This document shows positions 7,723-15,836 of a stretch of DNA of 64,000 nt, piece by piece. The notes below the pieces were generated by a model. It was not told the DNA's origin. It saw only the letters and a list, made by a program, of their open reading frames with translations, and searched no databases. Source of the stretch: Eubacteriales bacterium (GTDB taxonomy: Bacteria; Bacillota; Clostridia; Lachnospirales; Lachnospiraceae); assembly GCA_030526665.1 (NCBI GenBank), contig JAUNCI010000001.1, positions 157,935-221,934 of the forward strand. Reading direction: 5' to 3'. Position numbers and translations under genes: made by a program. Positions within the stretch are counted from its first letter, which is position 1. Each line of letters opens with the position of its first letter.

Positions 7723-8859
7723 ATGGAAATTAAGATAGATGATATTGTAAAACAGGTTCTCGCGGAATTTGAAACACCTGTGAAAGCGCAGAAACCGGTT
7801 ACCACCTTTGCTTTGGAAAAACCATCCTATAAAGGAAACGAAGTTGGAAAAAAAGCAGTTCTTTGTGCACCGGAAACATTCGAGATACAAAGCTTTCAGA
7901 TTCCGGAACTTTCTGCAAAGGAAATTCTTGTACAGATGGAAGGCTGCATGATTTCCAATGCGGATACATTGGAGTTTACAAAGGAAAAACGTGTTGGAAC
8001 CTCAAGTGCTGTAGGCGCTTCCGGTACCGGTACAATAATTAAGCTTGGCAGTGATGACATTAAAGATGCAAAAGGAAACATCCTCAAGGTTGGTGATAAG
8101 GTTGTCGGAATCAAGAAATCCGGTTTATCCAATTCATATGGTGTGAATCAGTCACAGCCATCAGGATGGTTTTCCAATTATGTAGTGCTGCAGGGCGGCA
8201 ATTCTGTATACCAGACAAATCGTCTGGATTTGGAATCTCGTCTTTTAGTTGAAACAATTGCAGCAGTAAATAACACGGTTGCGCGTACGATCAAACTTGC
8301 AAAACTTGATGAACGCAGTTCTGTGGCAGTCGTAGGAAGCGGTTTGGCAGGTCTTGCCGCAATGGCGATTTTAAAATGTCATGGAATTACAAATATTGTT
8401 GCCGTTGATGATGAAGCAATGAAAAATATCTGCATGACAATGGGCGCAAAAGAATTCATTGGAATTCACAGCAAAGACGGTGTTCAGGGAGCAGCAGATG
8501 TAATTAAAGCATCCTTCGGTTCACTTGCGGATGCTGCATTTAACTGTGTACCGACACAGTGTGCAAAAAGTACAGCCAGACGCCTTGTGAAAAACAATGG
8601 AAATGTATATGATCTGGCTTATGTTCTGGGCGGCGGACGTTCCTCTGCAGGATTTTTTGATGAAGCTGTTCCTGTAGGCGGACATTTCTTCACACAGAAA
8701 GAATATGAGAATGCAATCGCATTACTGGAAGATGCAATTGCCAAAGAAATTCCTATGTATCAGCTGATTACACACCGTTTCTATTTAGAACAGCTGGAAG
8801 AAGCATGCTGGACATCAATTCGCAATGAAGGAATCGGAATCGCAGTATTTAACAGATAA
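7723..8859 (+). CDS. MDR-family oxidoreductase with N-terminal microcompartment-targeting helix, zinc ligands missing
   Basis: A 378-aa medium-chain dehydrogenase/reductase (alcohol dehydrogenase fold). Residues 1-16 (MEIKIDDIVKQVLAEF) form a short amphipathic helix, followed by a Pro/Lys-rich linker to about residue 43. This is the usual build of an encapsulation peptide for BMC cargo. The catalytic domain follows, with the Rossmann motif G205-x-G207-xx-G210. The usual catalytic zinc ligands are not seen: Ser78 is where Cys is expected (GCMISNAD), Ala99/Ser100 replace the His-Glu pair, and Ala181 replaces the third Cys. The four-Cys structural zinc lobe is also absent. It is likely an aldehyde/ketone reductase or a zinc-free dehydrogenase acting on L-lactaldehyde or a keto acid. 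Two BMC genes follow at once. Confidence 0.8.
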   Translation: MEIKIDDIVKQVLAEFETPVKAQKPVTTFALEKPSYKGNEVGKKAVLCAPETFEIQSFQIPELSAKEILVQMEGCMISNADTLEFTKEKRVGTSSAVGASGTGTIIKLGSDDIKDAKGNILKVGDKVVGIKKSGLSNSYGVNQSQPSGWFSNYVVLQGGNSVYQTNRLDLESRLLVETIAAVNNTVARTIKLAKLDERSSVAVVGSGLAGLAAMAILKCHGITNIVAVDDEAMKNICMTMGAKEFIGIHSKDGVQGAADVIKASFGSLADAAFNCVPTQCAKSTARRLVKNNGNVYDLAYVLGGGRSSAGFFDEAVPVGGHFFTQKEYENAIALLEDAIAKEIPMYQLITHRFYLEQLEEACWTSIRNEGIGIAVFNR

Positions 8860-8876
8860 CAGGAGAGTAAAATCCA

Positions 8877-9200
8877 ATGGCAGGAAAAAAATACAAAGGC
8901 ATTTCAGATGATTACAAAGGAATGGCAATCGGCATTCTGGAAGCAGACGGCTATCTGGCTTGTTTTATGGCACTGGATGCTGCTGCAAAAGCAGCGAATG
9001 TTCAGATTCAGAACCTTGAAAGAAACCGTCTTGCGGCGGGGGCATGTATGAAAATGAGAGGGAGCATTTCAGATGTGACAGCTGCAATGGAAGTTGCTGT
9101 TCGAACAGCTGAGCAGTATGGAAAAGTTACCTCACATACAGTGATGGCAAGTCCTTCTGTAGATTCTGAAAAAGCTTTCTATATGACAACAAATGACTAA
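8877..9200 (+). CDS. BMC-H domain microcompartment shell protein 1
   Basis: A 107-aa single BMC-domain protein. After a 14-residue polar extension the BMC fold is clear: the strand MAIGILEADGYLACFMALDA, the helix ending in AAAKAANVQ (K38 matching the edge lysine of PduA), the pore-loop region ERNRLAAG, MRGSISDVTAAMEVA, and a C-terminal strand. The pore residues RLAAG differ from the usual KIGSG, and the HxIPRP motif is replaced by HTVMASP. Hexamers of such proteins tile the facets of microcompartments. It is 17 bp downstream of the targeted oxidoreductase and 22 bp upstream of a second shell gene. BMC assignment is firm; permeability is unknown. Confidence 0.92.
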   Translation: MAGKKYKGISDDYKGMAIGILEADGYLACFMALDAAAKAANVQIQNLERNRLAAGACMKMRGSISDVTAAMEVAVRTAEQYGKVTSHTVMASPSVDSEKAFYMTTND

Positions 9201-9222
9201 CAGATAAGGAGACAAACCGAAC

Positions 9223-9492
9223 ATGAAGTATGGCGCATTTGGATTGGTAGAGGTTCTCGGAGCCAGCAACGCAGTACTGGTGGTTGATAAAATGCTGAAG
9301 ACCGCAGGCGTTTCTTTCCTTACCTGGAACGCAAAATGTGGTGGACATGTAACCGTATTTATTACCGGTGATGTGTCTGCAGTAAAAGCAGCAGTTGACG
9401 CAGCACCTGAGAGTGGCTGTGAGATTATCAATAAAGCGGTAATTTCAAATCCATCAGAAGAAGCAATCAGAATCGCAGAAAGCGAAATGTAA
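9223..9492 (+). CDS. BMC-H domain microcompartment shell protein 2 with cysteine in the pore loop
   Basis: An 89-aa protein that is almost exactly one BMC domain: YGAFGLVEVLGASNAVLVVD, edge lysine K26 in KMLKTAGV (same number as in PduA), TVFITGDVSAVKAAVDA, and a C-terminal helix. The pore loop reads A37-K38-C39-G40-G41 where PduA has K-I-G-S-G, putting a cysteine ring close to the hexamer pore. Some glycyl-radical-type shell proteins bind an iron-sulfur cluster through pore cysteines, so an electron-relay or gated-pore role is conceivable (inference). It is the last gene of the operon, with a strong terminator after it. It is only distantly similar to shell protein 1. Confidence 0.92.
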   Translation: MKYGAFGLVEVLGASNAVLVVDKMLKTAGVSFLTWNAKCGGHVTVFITGDVSAVKAAVDAAPESGCEIINKAVISNPSEEAIRIAESEM

Positions 9493-9520
9493 TTGCAGAT
9501 CTGACTTAAATGAAAGTTTT

Positions 9521-9558
9521 AACACAGCTAAGAAGCAAAATTCTTAGCTGTGTTTTTT
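9521..9558 (+). terminator. Terminator of the iclR-BMC operon
   Basis: A perfect 14-bp stem (AACACAGCTAAGAA and its complement) with a GCAAAA loop and a T run. It closes the second operon of the locus. Confidence 0.95.
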
Positions 9559-9693
9559 ACTCGCTGTTGCAAAGAGTTGCTTTTTCGTGTATATTGTAAT
9601 TTGGATATTAATGCAATATTCAAGTCATATGGCTTACTATAATAGATATACCCCTCCTTTGATAAGGAGAGAGAAGACAAGGAGAATAATACG

Positions 9694-10647
9694 ATGAAGT
9701 GGAATCGTTTTACGGTAAAAACAACAACGGAAGCGGAAGATATTGTAATCTGTACACTTGCGGAAGTGGGCGTTGAAGGTGTGGAAATTCAGGACAATCA
9801 GCCGTTGACAGAAGAAGATAAGGCACAGATGTTTGTAGATATTATGCCGGAAGGACCGGCTGATGATGGGATTGCATACCTCAACTTTTACCTGGAAGAG
9901 GGAGAAGACAAGGAGGAAATGCTTGTAAAGGTACGTGAAGCTCTTGATGAATTGAAAAGCTTCATGGATATTGGAGAAGGTACGATTACAGAATCTGAGA
10001 CCGAAGACAAAGACTGGATCAACAACTGGAAAGAGTATTTTCATCAGTTCTATGTTGACGATATTTTGATCACTCCATCCTGGGAAGCGGTAAAAGAGGA
10101 AGATAAGGACAAAATGATTCTTCATATTGATCCGGGTACTGCATTTGGAACGGGAATGCATGAGACTACACAGCTTGTAATTCGTCAGCTGAAAAAATAT
10201 GTAAAACCGGACACACTGCTTCTGGATGTTGGAACCGGAAGTGGAATTCTGGGAATCGTAGCCCTGATGCTGGGTGCAAAACACGTTGTGGGTACAGATC
10301 TGGATCCTTGTGCGATTCCTGCGGTTGCGGATAATAAGGAATCCAATCATATTCCTGAGGACGCATTTGAGATGATGATTGGAAATATTATTGATGATAA
10401 ATCCGTACAGGATCAGGTAGGATATGAAAAATACGATATTGTAGCAGCAAATATTCTGGCAGATGTGCTGGTGCCATTGACACCGGTCATTGTAAATCAG
10501 ATGAAAAAAGGCGCATATTATATCACCTCAGGTATTCTCGATGTAAAAGAGGATGTTGTTGTAAATGCTGTGAAAGAAGCCGGATTAACTTTGGTGGAAG
10601 TAACTCATCAGGGAGAATGGGTATCCGTAACAGCCAGAAAGGATTGA
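9694..10647 (+). CDS. prmA: Ribosomal protein L11 methyltransferase
   Basis: SAM-dependent enzyme that trimethylates ribosomal protein L11. The 317-aa length is normal. An N-terminal substrate-recognition domain precedes the methyltransferase domain, which carries FGTGMHETTQL (about residue 152), motif I LLDVGTGSGILGIV (about 171-184) and the NPPY-like motif AANILADVL. It is joined to rsmE by a 4-bp gap, a pairing common in Firmicutes near dnaJ. The gap before it (9559-9693) is short and shows only an AAGGAGAA ribosome site. Confidence 0.97.
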   Translation: MKWNRFTVKTTTEAEDIVICTLAEVGVEGVEIQDNQPLTEEDKAQMFVDIMPEGPADDGIAYLNFYLEEGEDKEEMLVKVREALDELKSFMDIGEGTITESETEDKDWINNWKEYFHQFYVDDILITPSWEAVKEEDKDKMILHIDPGTAFGTGMHETTQLVIRQLKKYVKPDTLLLDVGTGSGILGIVALMLGAKHVVGTDLDPCAIPAVADNKESNHIPEDAFEMMIGNIIDDKSVQDQVGYEKYDIVAANILADVLVPLTPVIVNQMKKGAYYITSGILDVKEDVVVNAVKEAGLTLVEVTHQGEWVSVTARKD

Positions 10648-10651
10648 TCAG

Positions 10652-11401
10652 GTGCAGCGATTTTTTGTGAATAGTTATCAGATTGATGAGCAGAATCGAA
10701 TCATAGAAATGACTGGCAGTGATGTAAATCACATGAAAAATGTACTTCGAATGAAAATCGGTGAAGAAGTTTGGATCAGCGATGGGAAAAGCGAAGAGTA
10801 TCGATGCAGTATTGCTTCCTACGGGGAAGCTGAGGCAACTCTGGTGATTGAAGAAAAATGCGAGACGGAGTATGAATTGCCGGCAAAATTGTATCTGTTC
10901 CAGGGGCTTCCCAAAGGTGACAAAATGGAATTGATCATTCAGAAGGCCGTTGAGCTTGGTGCATACGAAATCGTTCCGGTGGAAATGAAACGATGTGTAG
11001 TGAAACTGGATGAGAAAAAGGCCGGTAAAAAAGTACAGCGCTGGCAGCAGATTGCAGAAAGCGCGGCAAAGCAGTCCAAACGATTGATTATCCCGCAGAT
11101 ACATGAGGTAATGTCCTATAAAGAGGCTATTAAATATGCTAAAGAACTGGATATCGTAATGCTTCCATATGAGCTGGCAAAAGGAATGAGTGAAACACGT
11201 GAACTTATTCAAACGATAAAGGCCGGGATGTCTGCAGGCATATTTATCGGACCGGAAGGCGGCTTCGATGAAGCGGAAATAGAGTTGGCAGTACAGAATG
11301 ATTTTCAACCGATTACATTGGGAAAACGAATTTTACGAACAGAAACGGCAGGTATGACGATTTTATCCGTATTGATGTTTTACCTGGAAAGGAATGATTA
11401 A
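10652..11401 (+). CDS. rsmE: 16S rRNA m3U1498 methyltransferase
   Basis: SPOUT-fold enzyme methylating U1498 of 16S rRNA. The product is 249 aa. The N-terminal PUA-like part is followed by the knotted domain, with PKGDKMELIIQKAVELGA, the SAM-binding GPEGGFDEAE (about residue 199) and LGKRILRTETA near the end. The start is GTG at 10652, five bases after the prmA stop codon begins to be read, so translation is probably coupled. The iscS-type gene follows after 2 bp. Confidence 0.96.
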   Translation: MQRFFVNSYQIDEQNRIIEMTGSDVNHMKNVLRMKIGEEVWISDGKSEEYRCSIASYGEAEATLVIEEKCETEYELPAKLYLFQGLPKGDKMELIIQKAVELGAYEIVPVEMKRCVVKLDEKKAGKKVQRWQQIAESAAKQSKRLIIPQIHEVMSYKEAIKYAKELDIVMLPYELAKGMSETRELIQTIKAGMSAGIFIGPEGGFDEAEIELAVQNDFQPITLGKRILRTETAGMTILSVLMFYLERND

Positions 11402-11403
11402 CA

Positions 11404-12558
11404 ATGGAAGCGTATTTCGATAACTGTGCTACGACCAGATGCTATCCGGAAGTGGTACAGATAGTAACAAAAACAATGGTGGAGGATTATGGAAATCCTT
11501 CAGCAATGCATCTAAAAGGTGTTGAAGGCGAGAATTATGTGAAAAACAGTGCAAAAATACTTGCCGGAATACTTAAGGTGACGGAAAAAGAAATTTTATT
11601 TACTTCAGGTGGAACAGAGTCAAATAATCTGGCACTGATTGGCGGTGCGATTGCAAATAAACGTGCCGGTAATCATATTATTACAACTGCAGTAGAGCAT
11701 GCGGCGGTCTCAGAGCCGGTACATCGTCTGGAAGAAATGGGATTTGAAGTTACGATTCTTCCGGTTGACCATAGAGGTGTGGTATCTGTAGAAGCACTTC
11801 AGGATGCACTTAGACAGGATACGATCCTTGTTTCAGTAATGTATGTAAATAATGAAATCGGATCTGTAATGCCTATAGAAACGATTGCCAAAACAGTACA
11901 TGAGAAAGCACCGAAAGCGTTGTTTCATGTAGATGCCATTCAGGGGTTTGGCAAATATGCGATTTATCCAAAACGTCAGGGCATCGATCTGTTATCGGTA
12001 AGTGCACACAAGATTCATGGACCAAAGGGCGTTGGCTTTCTCTACATAAATGCAAATGCAAAAGTTCAGCCGCAGATTTTGGGCGGCGGACAGCAGGCCG
12101 GTATGCGATCCGGAACGGATAATGTGCCGGGAATCGCAGGACTTGGTGTTGCGGCAAAGAAAATGTATGATCATCTGGAAGAAAATGTTGCCAAAATGTA
12201 TGCATTAAAAGCGCATATGGCCAAAGGACTTTCAGAACTTCAGGATGTAGTTATTAACGGGATGGGAATTGAGGAAGGTGCTCCACAGATTCTCAGTGTA
12301 AGTTTTCTCGGAATTCGCAGTGAGGTTCTTCTTCATACGCTGGAAGACCGTGGGATTTATATTTCTGCCGGCAGTGCCTGCTCAAGTCACAAACGAAAAG
12401 CCAGCAGTACATTGACTGCAATCGGGATGGAACCGGCACAGATCGAATGTACCGTACGAATCAGCTTTTCTGAAGAAAACACAATGGAAGAGGTTGATTA
12501 CTGCCTGCAGATACTTAGGGAAGTACTTCCTATTCTGCGCAGATATGCGAGAAGGTAA
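11404..12558 (+). CDS. Cysteine desulfurase (NifS/IscS family, probable ThiI partner)
   Basis: PLP enzyme that takes sulfur from cysteine as a persulfide. The 384-aa protein shows the N-terminal YFDNCATT, HVDAIQGFGK, the PLP lysine in SAHKIHGPKGVG (about residue 203) and the active-site loop SAGSACSSHKRKASS (about residues 321-335). It sits 121 bp ahead of thiI, as nifZ does in Bacillus subtilis, so it most likely supplies sulfur for tRNA 4-thiouridine rather than general Fe-S assembly. That role is from context; paralogues elsewhere are possible. Confidence 0.93.
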   Translation: MEAYFDNCATTRCYPEVVQIVTKTMVEDYGNPSAMHLKGVEGENYVKNSAKILAGILKVTEKEILFTSGGTESNNLALIGGAIANKRAGNHIITTAVEHAAVSEPVHRLEEMGFEVTILPVDHRGVVSVEALQDALRQDTILVSVMYVNNEIGSVMPIETIAKTVHEKAPKALFHVDAIQGFGKYAIYPKRQGIDLLSVSAHKIHGPKGVGFLYINANAKVQPQILGGGQQAGMRSGTDNVPGIAGLGVAAKKMYDHLEENVAKMYALKAHMAKGLSELQDVVINGMGIEEGAPQILSVSFLGIRSEVLLHTLEDRGIYISAGSACSSHKRKASSTLTAIGMEPAQIECTVRISFSEENTMEEVDYCLQILREVLPILRRYARR

Positions 12559-12679
12559 AACAGATCAGATAATAGAATGATAATAGATTAGAATATAATT
12601 TGAAAAATAATATCGAAAATACTATAGAAAGTAACTATTAATGATTGATATCAGATTAAAAAAGAACAGGAGATAGAGA

Positions 12680-13861
12680 ATGGTTTTTCATGCATTTTTG
12701 ATCAAATATGCAGAAATTGCAATCAAAGGAAAAAATCGATACATGTTTGAAGATGCACTGGTAAAACAGATGCAGATCGCTCTTTCAAAAGTTGAAGGAG
12801 AGTTTACTGTTAAAAAAGAACAGGGACGAGTGTATGTATTCTGCCCGGAAGTATACGATTTTGATGATACGGTGGAAGCTCTTCTTAGAGTATTTGGTAT
12901 AGTAGAAATCTGTCCGGTTGTGATTTATAAGGATAATGGTTTGGAACAAACCAAAAAAGACGTTGTGGAGTATATGAGAAATCGCCATCCTGAATTTAAA
13001 GGAAGTATCAAAGTATATACAAGACGTGCAAAAAAATCGTATCCGATCAATTCGATGGAAGTAAGCGCACAGATTGGGGAAGCTCTTTTGAATGAATTTG
13101 AAAATCTTTCCGTTGACGTGCATAATCCGGATATGACGATCAGTGTTGAGATTCGAGATAAGATCTATGTATACACAGACAAAATCAAAGGACCGGGCGG
13201 TATGCCGATCGGAACAAATGGCAAAGCAATGCTTCTTTTGTCCGGTGGAATTGACAGCCCTGTCGCAGGGTATCTGATTTCCAAACGAGGCGTAAAACTG
13301 GAAGCGGTTTATTTCCATGCACCGCCGTATACAAGTGAACGTGCAAAACAGAAGGTGGTAGATCTGGCAAAACTGGTTGCCAAATACAGCGGACCAATTC
13401 GTTTGCATGTGGTAAACTTTACGGATATTCAGCTTTACATTTATGATCAGTGTCCGCACGAAGAACTAACGATCATTATGCGACGCTATATGATGCGTAT
13501 TGCAGAACATATTGCACGAGAGGATAAATGTCTCGGTTTAATTACAGGAGAGAGTATTGGACAGGTTGCGAGCCAGACACTGCAAAGTCTTGCTGCAACA
13601 AATGATGTCTGCACCTTGCCGGTATACCGTCCTGTAATCGGATTTGACAAACAGGAAATTGTAGAGATCTCAAAGAAAATCGATACTTTCGAAACTTCTA
13701 TTCAGCCATTTGAAGATTGCTGTACAATTTTTGTTGCGAAACATCCGGTAACAAAACCAAACTTAAAAGTAATCCGCAGATCAGAAGAAAAATTAAATGA
13801 AAAAATTGATGAACTTCTTGAAACTGCATACAAAACAATTGAAGTAATCGATATTGATTAA
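12680..13861 (+). CDS. thiI: tRNA 4-thiouridine synthase ThiI (short form)
   Basis: ATP-dependent sulfurtransferase making s4U8 in tRNA. The 393-aa protein has the N-terminal ferredoxin-like/THUMP region (residues about 1-165) and the PP-loop LLSGGIDSPVAGYL (about residue 186). It ends without the C-terminal rhodanese domain of E. coli ThiI, the usual state in Firmicutes. Such short forms receive sulfur directly from a dedicated cysteine desulfurase, which lies just upstream. ACAGGAGATAG precedes the ATG. Confidence 0.95.
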   Translation: MVFHAFLIKYAEIAIKGKNRYMFEDALVKQMQIALSKVEGEFTVKKEQGRVYVFCPEVYDFDDTVEALLRVFGIVEICPVVIYKDNGLEQTKKDVVEYMRNRHPEFKGSIKVYTRRAKKSYPINSMEVSAQIGEALLNEFENLSVDVHNPDMTISVEIRDKIYVYTDKIKGPGGMPIGTNGKAMLLLSGGIDSPVAGYLISKRGVKLEAVYFHAPPYTSERAKQKVVDLAKLVAKYSGPIRLHVVNFTDIQLYIYDQCPHEELTIIMRRYMMRIAEHIAREDKCLGLITGESIGQVASQTLQSLAATNDVCTLPVYRPVIGFDKQEIVEISKKIDTFETSIQPFEDCCTIFVAKHPVTKPNLKVIRRSEEKLNEKIDELLETAYKTIEVIDID

Positions 13862-13941
13862 GTAGATATTGATTAAATAGATATGTCTGAATGATATTGT
13901 TTAAAAATATTGATGACAAGGCATGAAATAAGCTAAAAATG

Positions 13942-13973
13942 AAAAAAAGAGGAACTGAAATTCAGTTCCTCTT
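13942..13973 (-). terminator. Terminator of the HPr-like gene
   Basis: An 11-bp stem, AAGAGGAACTG/CAGTTCCTCTT, with the A run on its left side giving a U run on the - strand. It may also help end thiI transcription. Confidence 0.85.
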
Positions 13974-13990
13974 ACTTGAATCATATATTA

Positions 13991-14227
13991 TTAGTCAATT
14001 ACATACTTTTCGATGATTGCCAGTACATCTTCCAGAGAAGTGCCATCTGCGTGAATATTTAAGTCGATTGGTTTGGAAAGGTCCAAACTAAAAATTCCCA
14101 TAATGGATTTGGCATCGATTACGTATCTGCCGGACACTAAATCAAAGTCACAGTCGAAACGGCTGATTTCATTAACAAAAGCCTTCACTTTATCGATGGA
14201 GTTGAGCGAAATTTTTACAGTTTTCAT
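13991..14227 (-). CDS. HPr-like protein without the phosphorylatable histidine (Crh-like)
   Basis: A 78-aa protein with the HPr fold. The central helix motif AKSIMGIFSLDLSKPI matches the Ser46 region of HPr (here Ser41), the site used by HPr kinase. The N-terminal GxHARPA segment with catalytic His15 is missing: by spacing, Ser10 stands at the His position and no Arg follows. It therefore cannot act as a normal PTS phosphocarrier. Bacillus Crh likewise lacks His15 but keeps Ser46 and works with CcpA in catabolite repression, so a regulatory role is the best guess. It is a single gene on the - strand with its own promoter and terminator. Confidence 0.85.
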   Translation of the reverse strand: MKTVKISLNSIDKVKAFVNEISRFDCDFDLVSGRYVIDAKSIMGIFSLDLSKPIDLNIHADGTSLEDVLAIIEKYVID

Positions 14228-14259
14228 CTTGATCCTCCTAACTTTCTTTGTTATGAATC

Positions 14260-14288
14260 ATATTACTCACCGTCGTATAAAAAGTCAA
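14260..14288 (-). promoter_or_regulatory. Promoter of the HPr-like gene
   Basis: On the - strand, TTGACT (14288-14283) and TAATAT (14265-14260) are 17 bp apart, 33 bp before the start codon. Confidence 0.7.
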
Positions 14289-14443
14289 GATTTCAATGAT
14301 AGAAATAAAATAAATTAATATAATCGAAAAGAATTTGGCAAAAAAATTTGAAAATAGAAGAAAATCTTCTAAATACATAGTATTAAAAAAATAATACCGA
14401 AACAATTAATAAATGAATTTAAATATAAAGGAAATAATTTATT

Positions 14444-15769
14444 ATGATGAAAAAAGTGGCATTACATAATCTTGGATGTAAAGTAAATGCCTATGAGATA
14501 GAGGCGATGCAGCAGCTGCTGGAGCAGGCGGGATATGAAATCGTTCCATTTGAACCGGGAGCGGATGTTTATATTATCAATACCTGTACGGTAACCAATA
14601 TTGCGGATCGAAAATCGCGTCAAATGCTGCATAAAGCAAAAAAAATGAATCCGGAAGCAATCGTTGTAGCGACAGGATGTTATGTGCAGACCGGAACGAC
14701 AAATCTGGATGAGGATGCCTGCGTAGATCTGATTATTGGCAATAATCAGAAAAAATCTATTGTAGAGGCACTTAGAGAATTAGATGCAGATCCGGAGCCG
14801 CTCTCACACGTAATCGATATCAATCACACAAAAGAATATGAAGAATTGACTATCGAGAAAACTTCAGAGCATGTGCGTGCATATATTAAGGTGCAGGATG
14901 GCTGTAATCAGTTTTGTACATACTGCATCATCCCATTTGCACGTGGACGTGTTCGCAGTCGAAGAATGAACAGCATTTTAGAAGAAATACAGAAACTTGC
15001 CAAGGCCGGATACAAAGAAGTGGTTTTGACAGGAATCCATCTGAGTTCCTATGGAACGGATTTCACAGAAGAAAATGAGACACTTTTGACACTGATCGAG
15101 AAGGTTCATGAAATTGACGGTATCGAGCGAATTCGCCTTGGATCGCTGGAGCCTAGAATCGTAACGAAAGAGTTTGCAGAACGAATCAGTAAACTTCCGA
15201 AAATGTGTCCGCATTTCCATTTATCATTGCAGAGCGGCTGTGATGAAACCCTGAAAAGAATGAATCGAAAATATGATAGTACAGAATATAGAGAATGTTG
15301 TGCTATACTGCGCAAATACTTTGATCTTCCGGCTTTGACAACGGATGTAATTGTTGGATTTCCGCAGGAATCTGAGGAAGAATTCGAAAAATCATATAAA
15401 TTTGTTGATGAAATCAATTTTTATGAAACACATATTTTTAAATACTCTATGCGTCAGGGAACCAAAGCGGCGGCAATGAGCGGACAGATCACAGATGCAG
15501 TGAAAAGTGCCCGAAGTGATAAAATGCTGGAACTGCATGAACGACATGCGACTTCATACGAACAGTCAATGATGGGAAAAGAACTGAAAGTTCTGCTTGA
15601 AGAGAGCATTGTTGTTGATGAAAAAGAATACTATATCGGACATAGCTGTGAATATGTGAAAGTAGCGATTGCCCAAAAAGAGCAATACAAAGTGAACGAT
15701 ATCGTATGTGTAAAACCGACCTCTTTTTTGAAACCTCATTTGCTTTTCGGAGAAGCTGTGGGAATTTGA
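14444..15769 (+). CDS. mtaB: tRNA (t6A37) methylthiotransferase MtaB
   Basis: Radical SAM enzyme that converts t6A37 to ms2t6A37 in tRNAs reading ANN codons. The 441-aa protein has the UPF0004 N-terminal domain with cysteines in LGCKVN, NTCTVT and GCYVQ, the radical SAM CxxxCxxC motif CNQFCTYCIIPFARG (about residue 155), and a C-terminal TRAM-like segment. LGCKVN (rather than the LGC of MiaB/RimO variants) supports the MtaB subfamily. It stands ahead of ireB after a 60-bp gap. AAAGGAAA precedes the ATG pair at 14444/14447. Confidence 0.94.
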   Translation: MMKKVALHNLGCKVNAYEIEAMQQLLEQAGYEIVPFEPGADVYIINTCTVTNIADRKSRQMLHKAKKMNPEAIVVATGCYVQTGTTNLDEDACVDLIIGNNQKKSIVEALRELDADPEPLSHVIDINHTKEYEELTIEKTSEHVRAYIKVQDGCNQFCTYCIIPFARGRVRSRRMNSILEEIQKLAKAGYKEVVLTGIHLSSYGTDFTEENETLLTLIEKVHEIDGIERIRLGSLEPRIVTKEFAERISKLPKMCPHFHLSLQSGCDETLKRMNRKYDSTEYRECCAILRKYFDLPALTTDVIVGFPQESEEEFEKSYKFVDEINFYETHIFKYSMRQGTKAAAMSGQITDAVKSARSDKMLELHERHATSYEQSMMGKELKVLLEESIVVDEKEYYIGHSCEYVKVAIAQKEQYKVNDIVCVKPTSFLKPHLLFGEAVGI

Positions 15770-15836
15770 GATTGTAATTGTATCTTATTTATATTACAAT
15801 AACAAAATATAATATGAATAAAAGGACGTGAGAAAC

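Noticed and set aside
2600-9492. A PDU, EUT or glycyl-radical (GRM) microcompartment locus
   Set aside because: No diol dehydratase, ethanolamine lyase, glycyl-radical enzyme, activase, CoA-acylating aldehyde dehydrogenase or BMC-P is present; the enzymes are those of sugar-acid breakdown.
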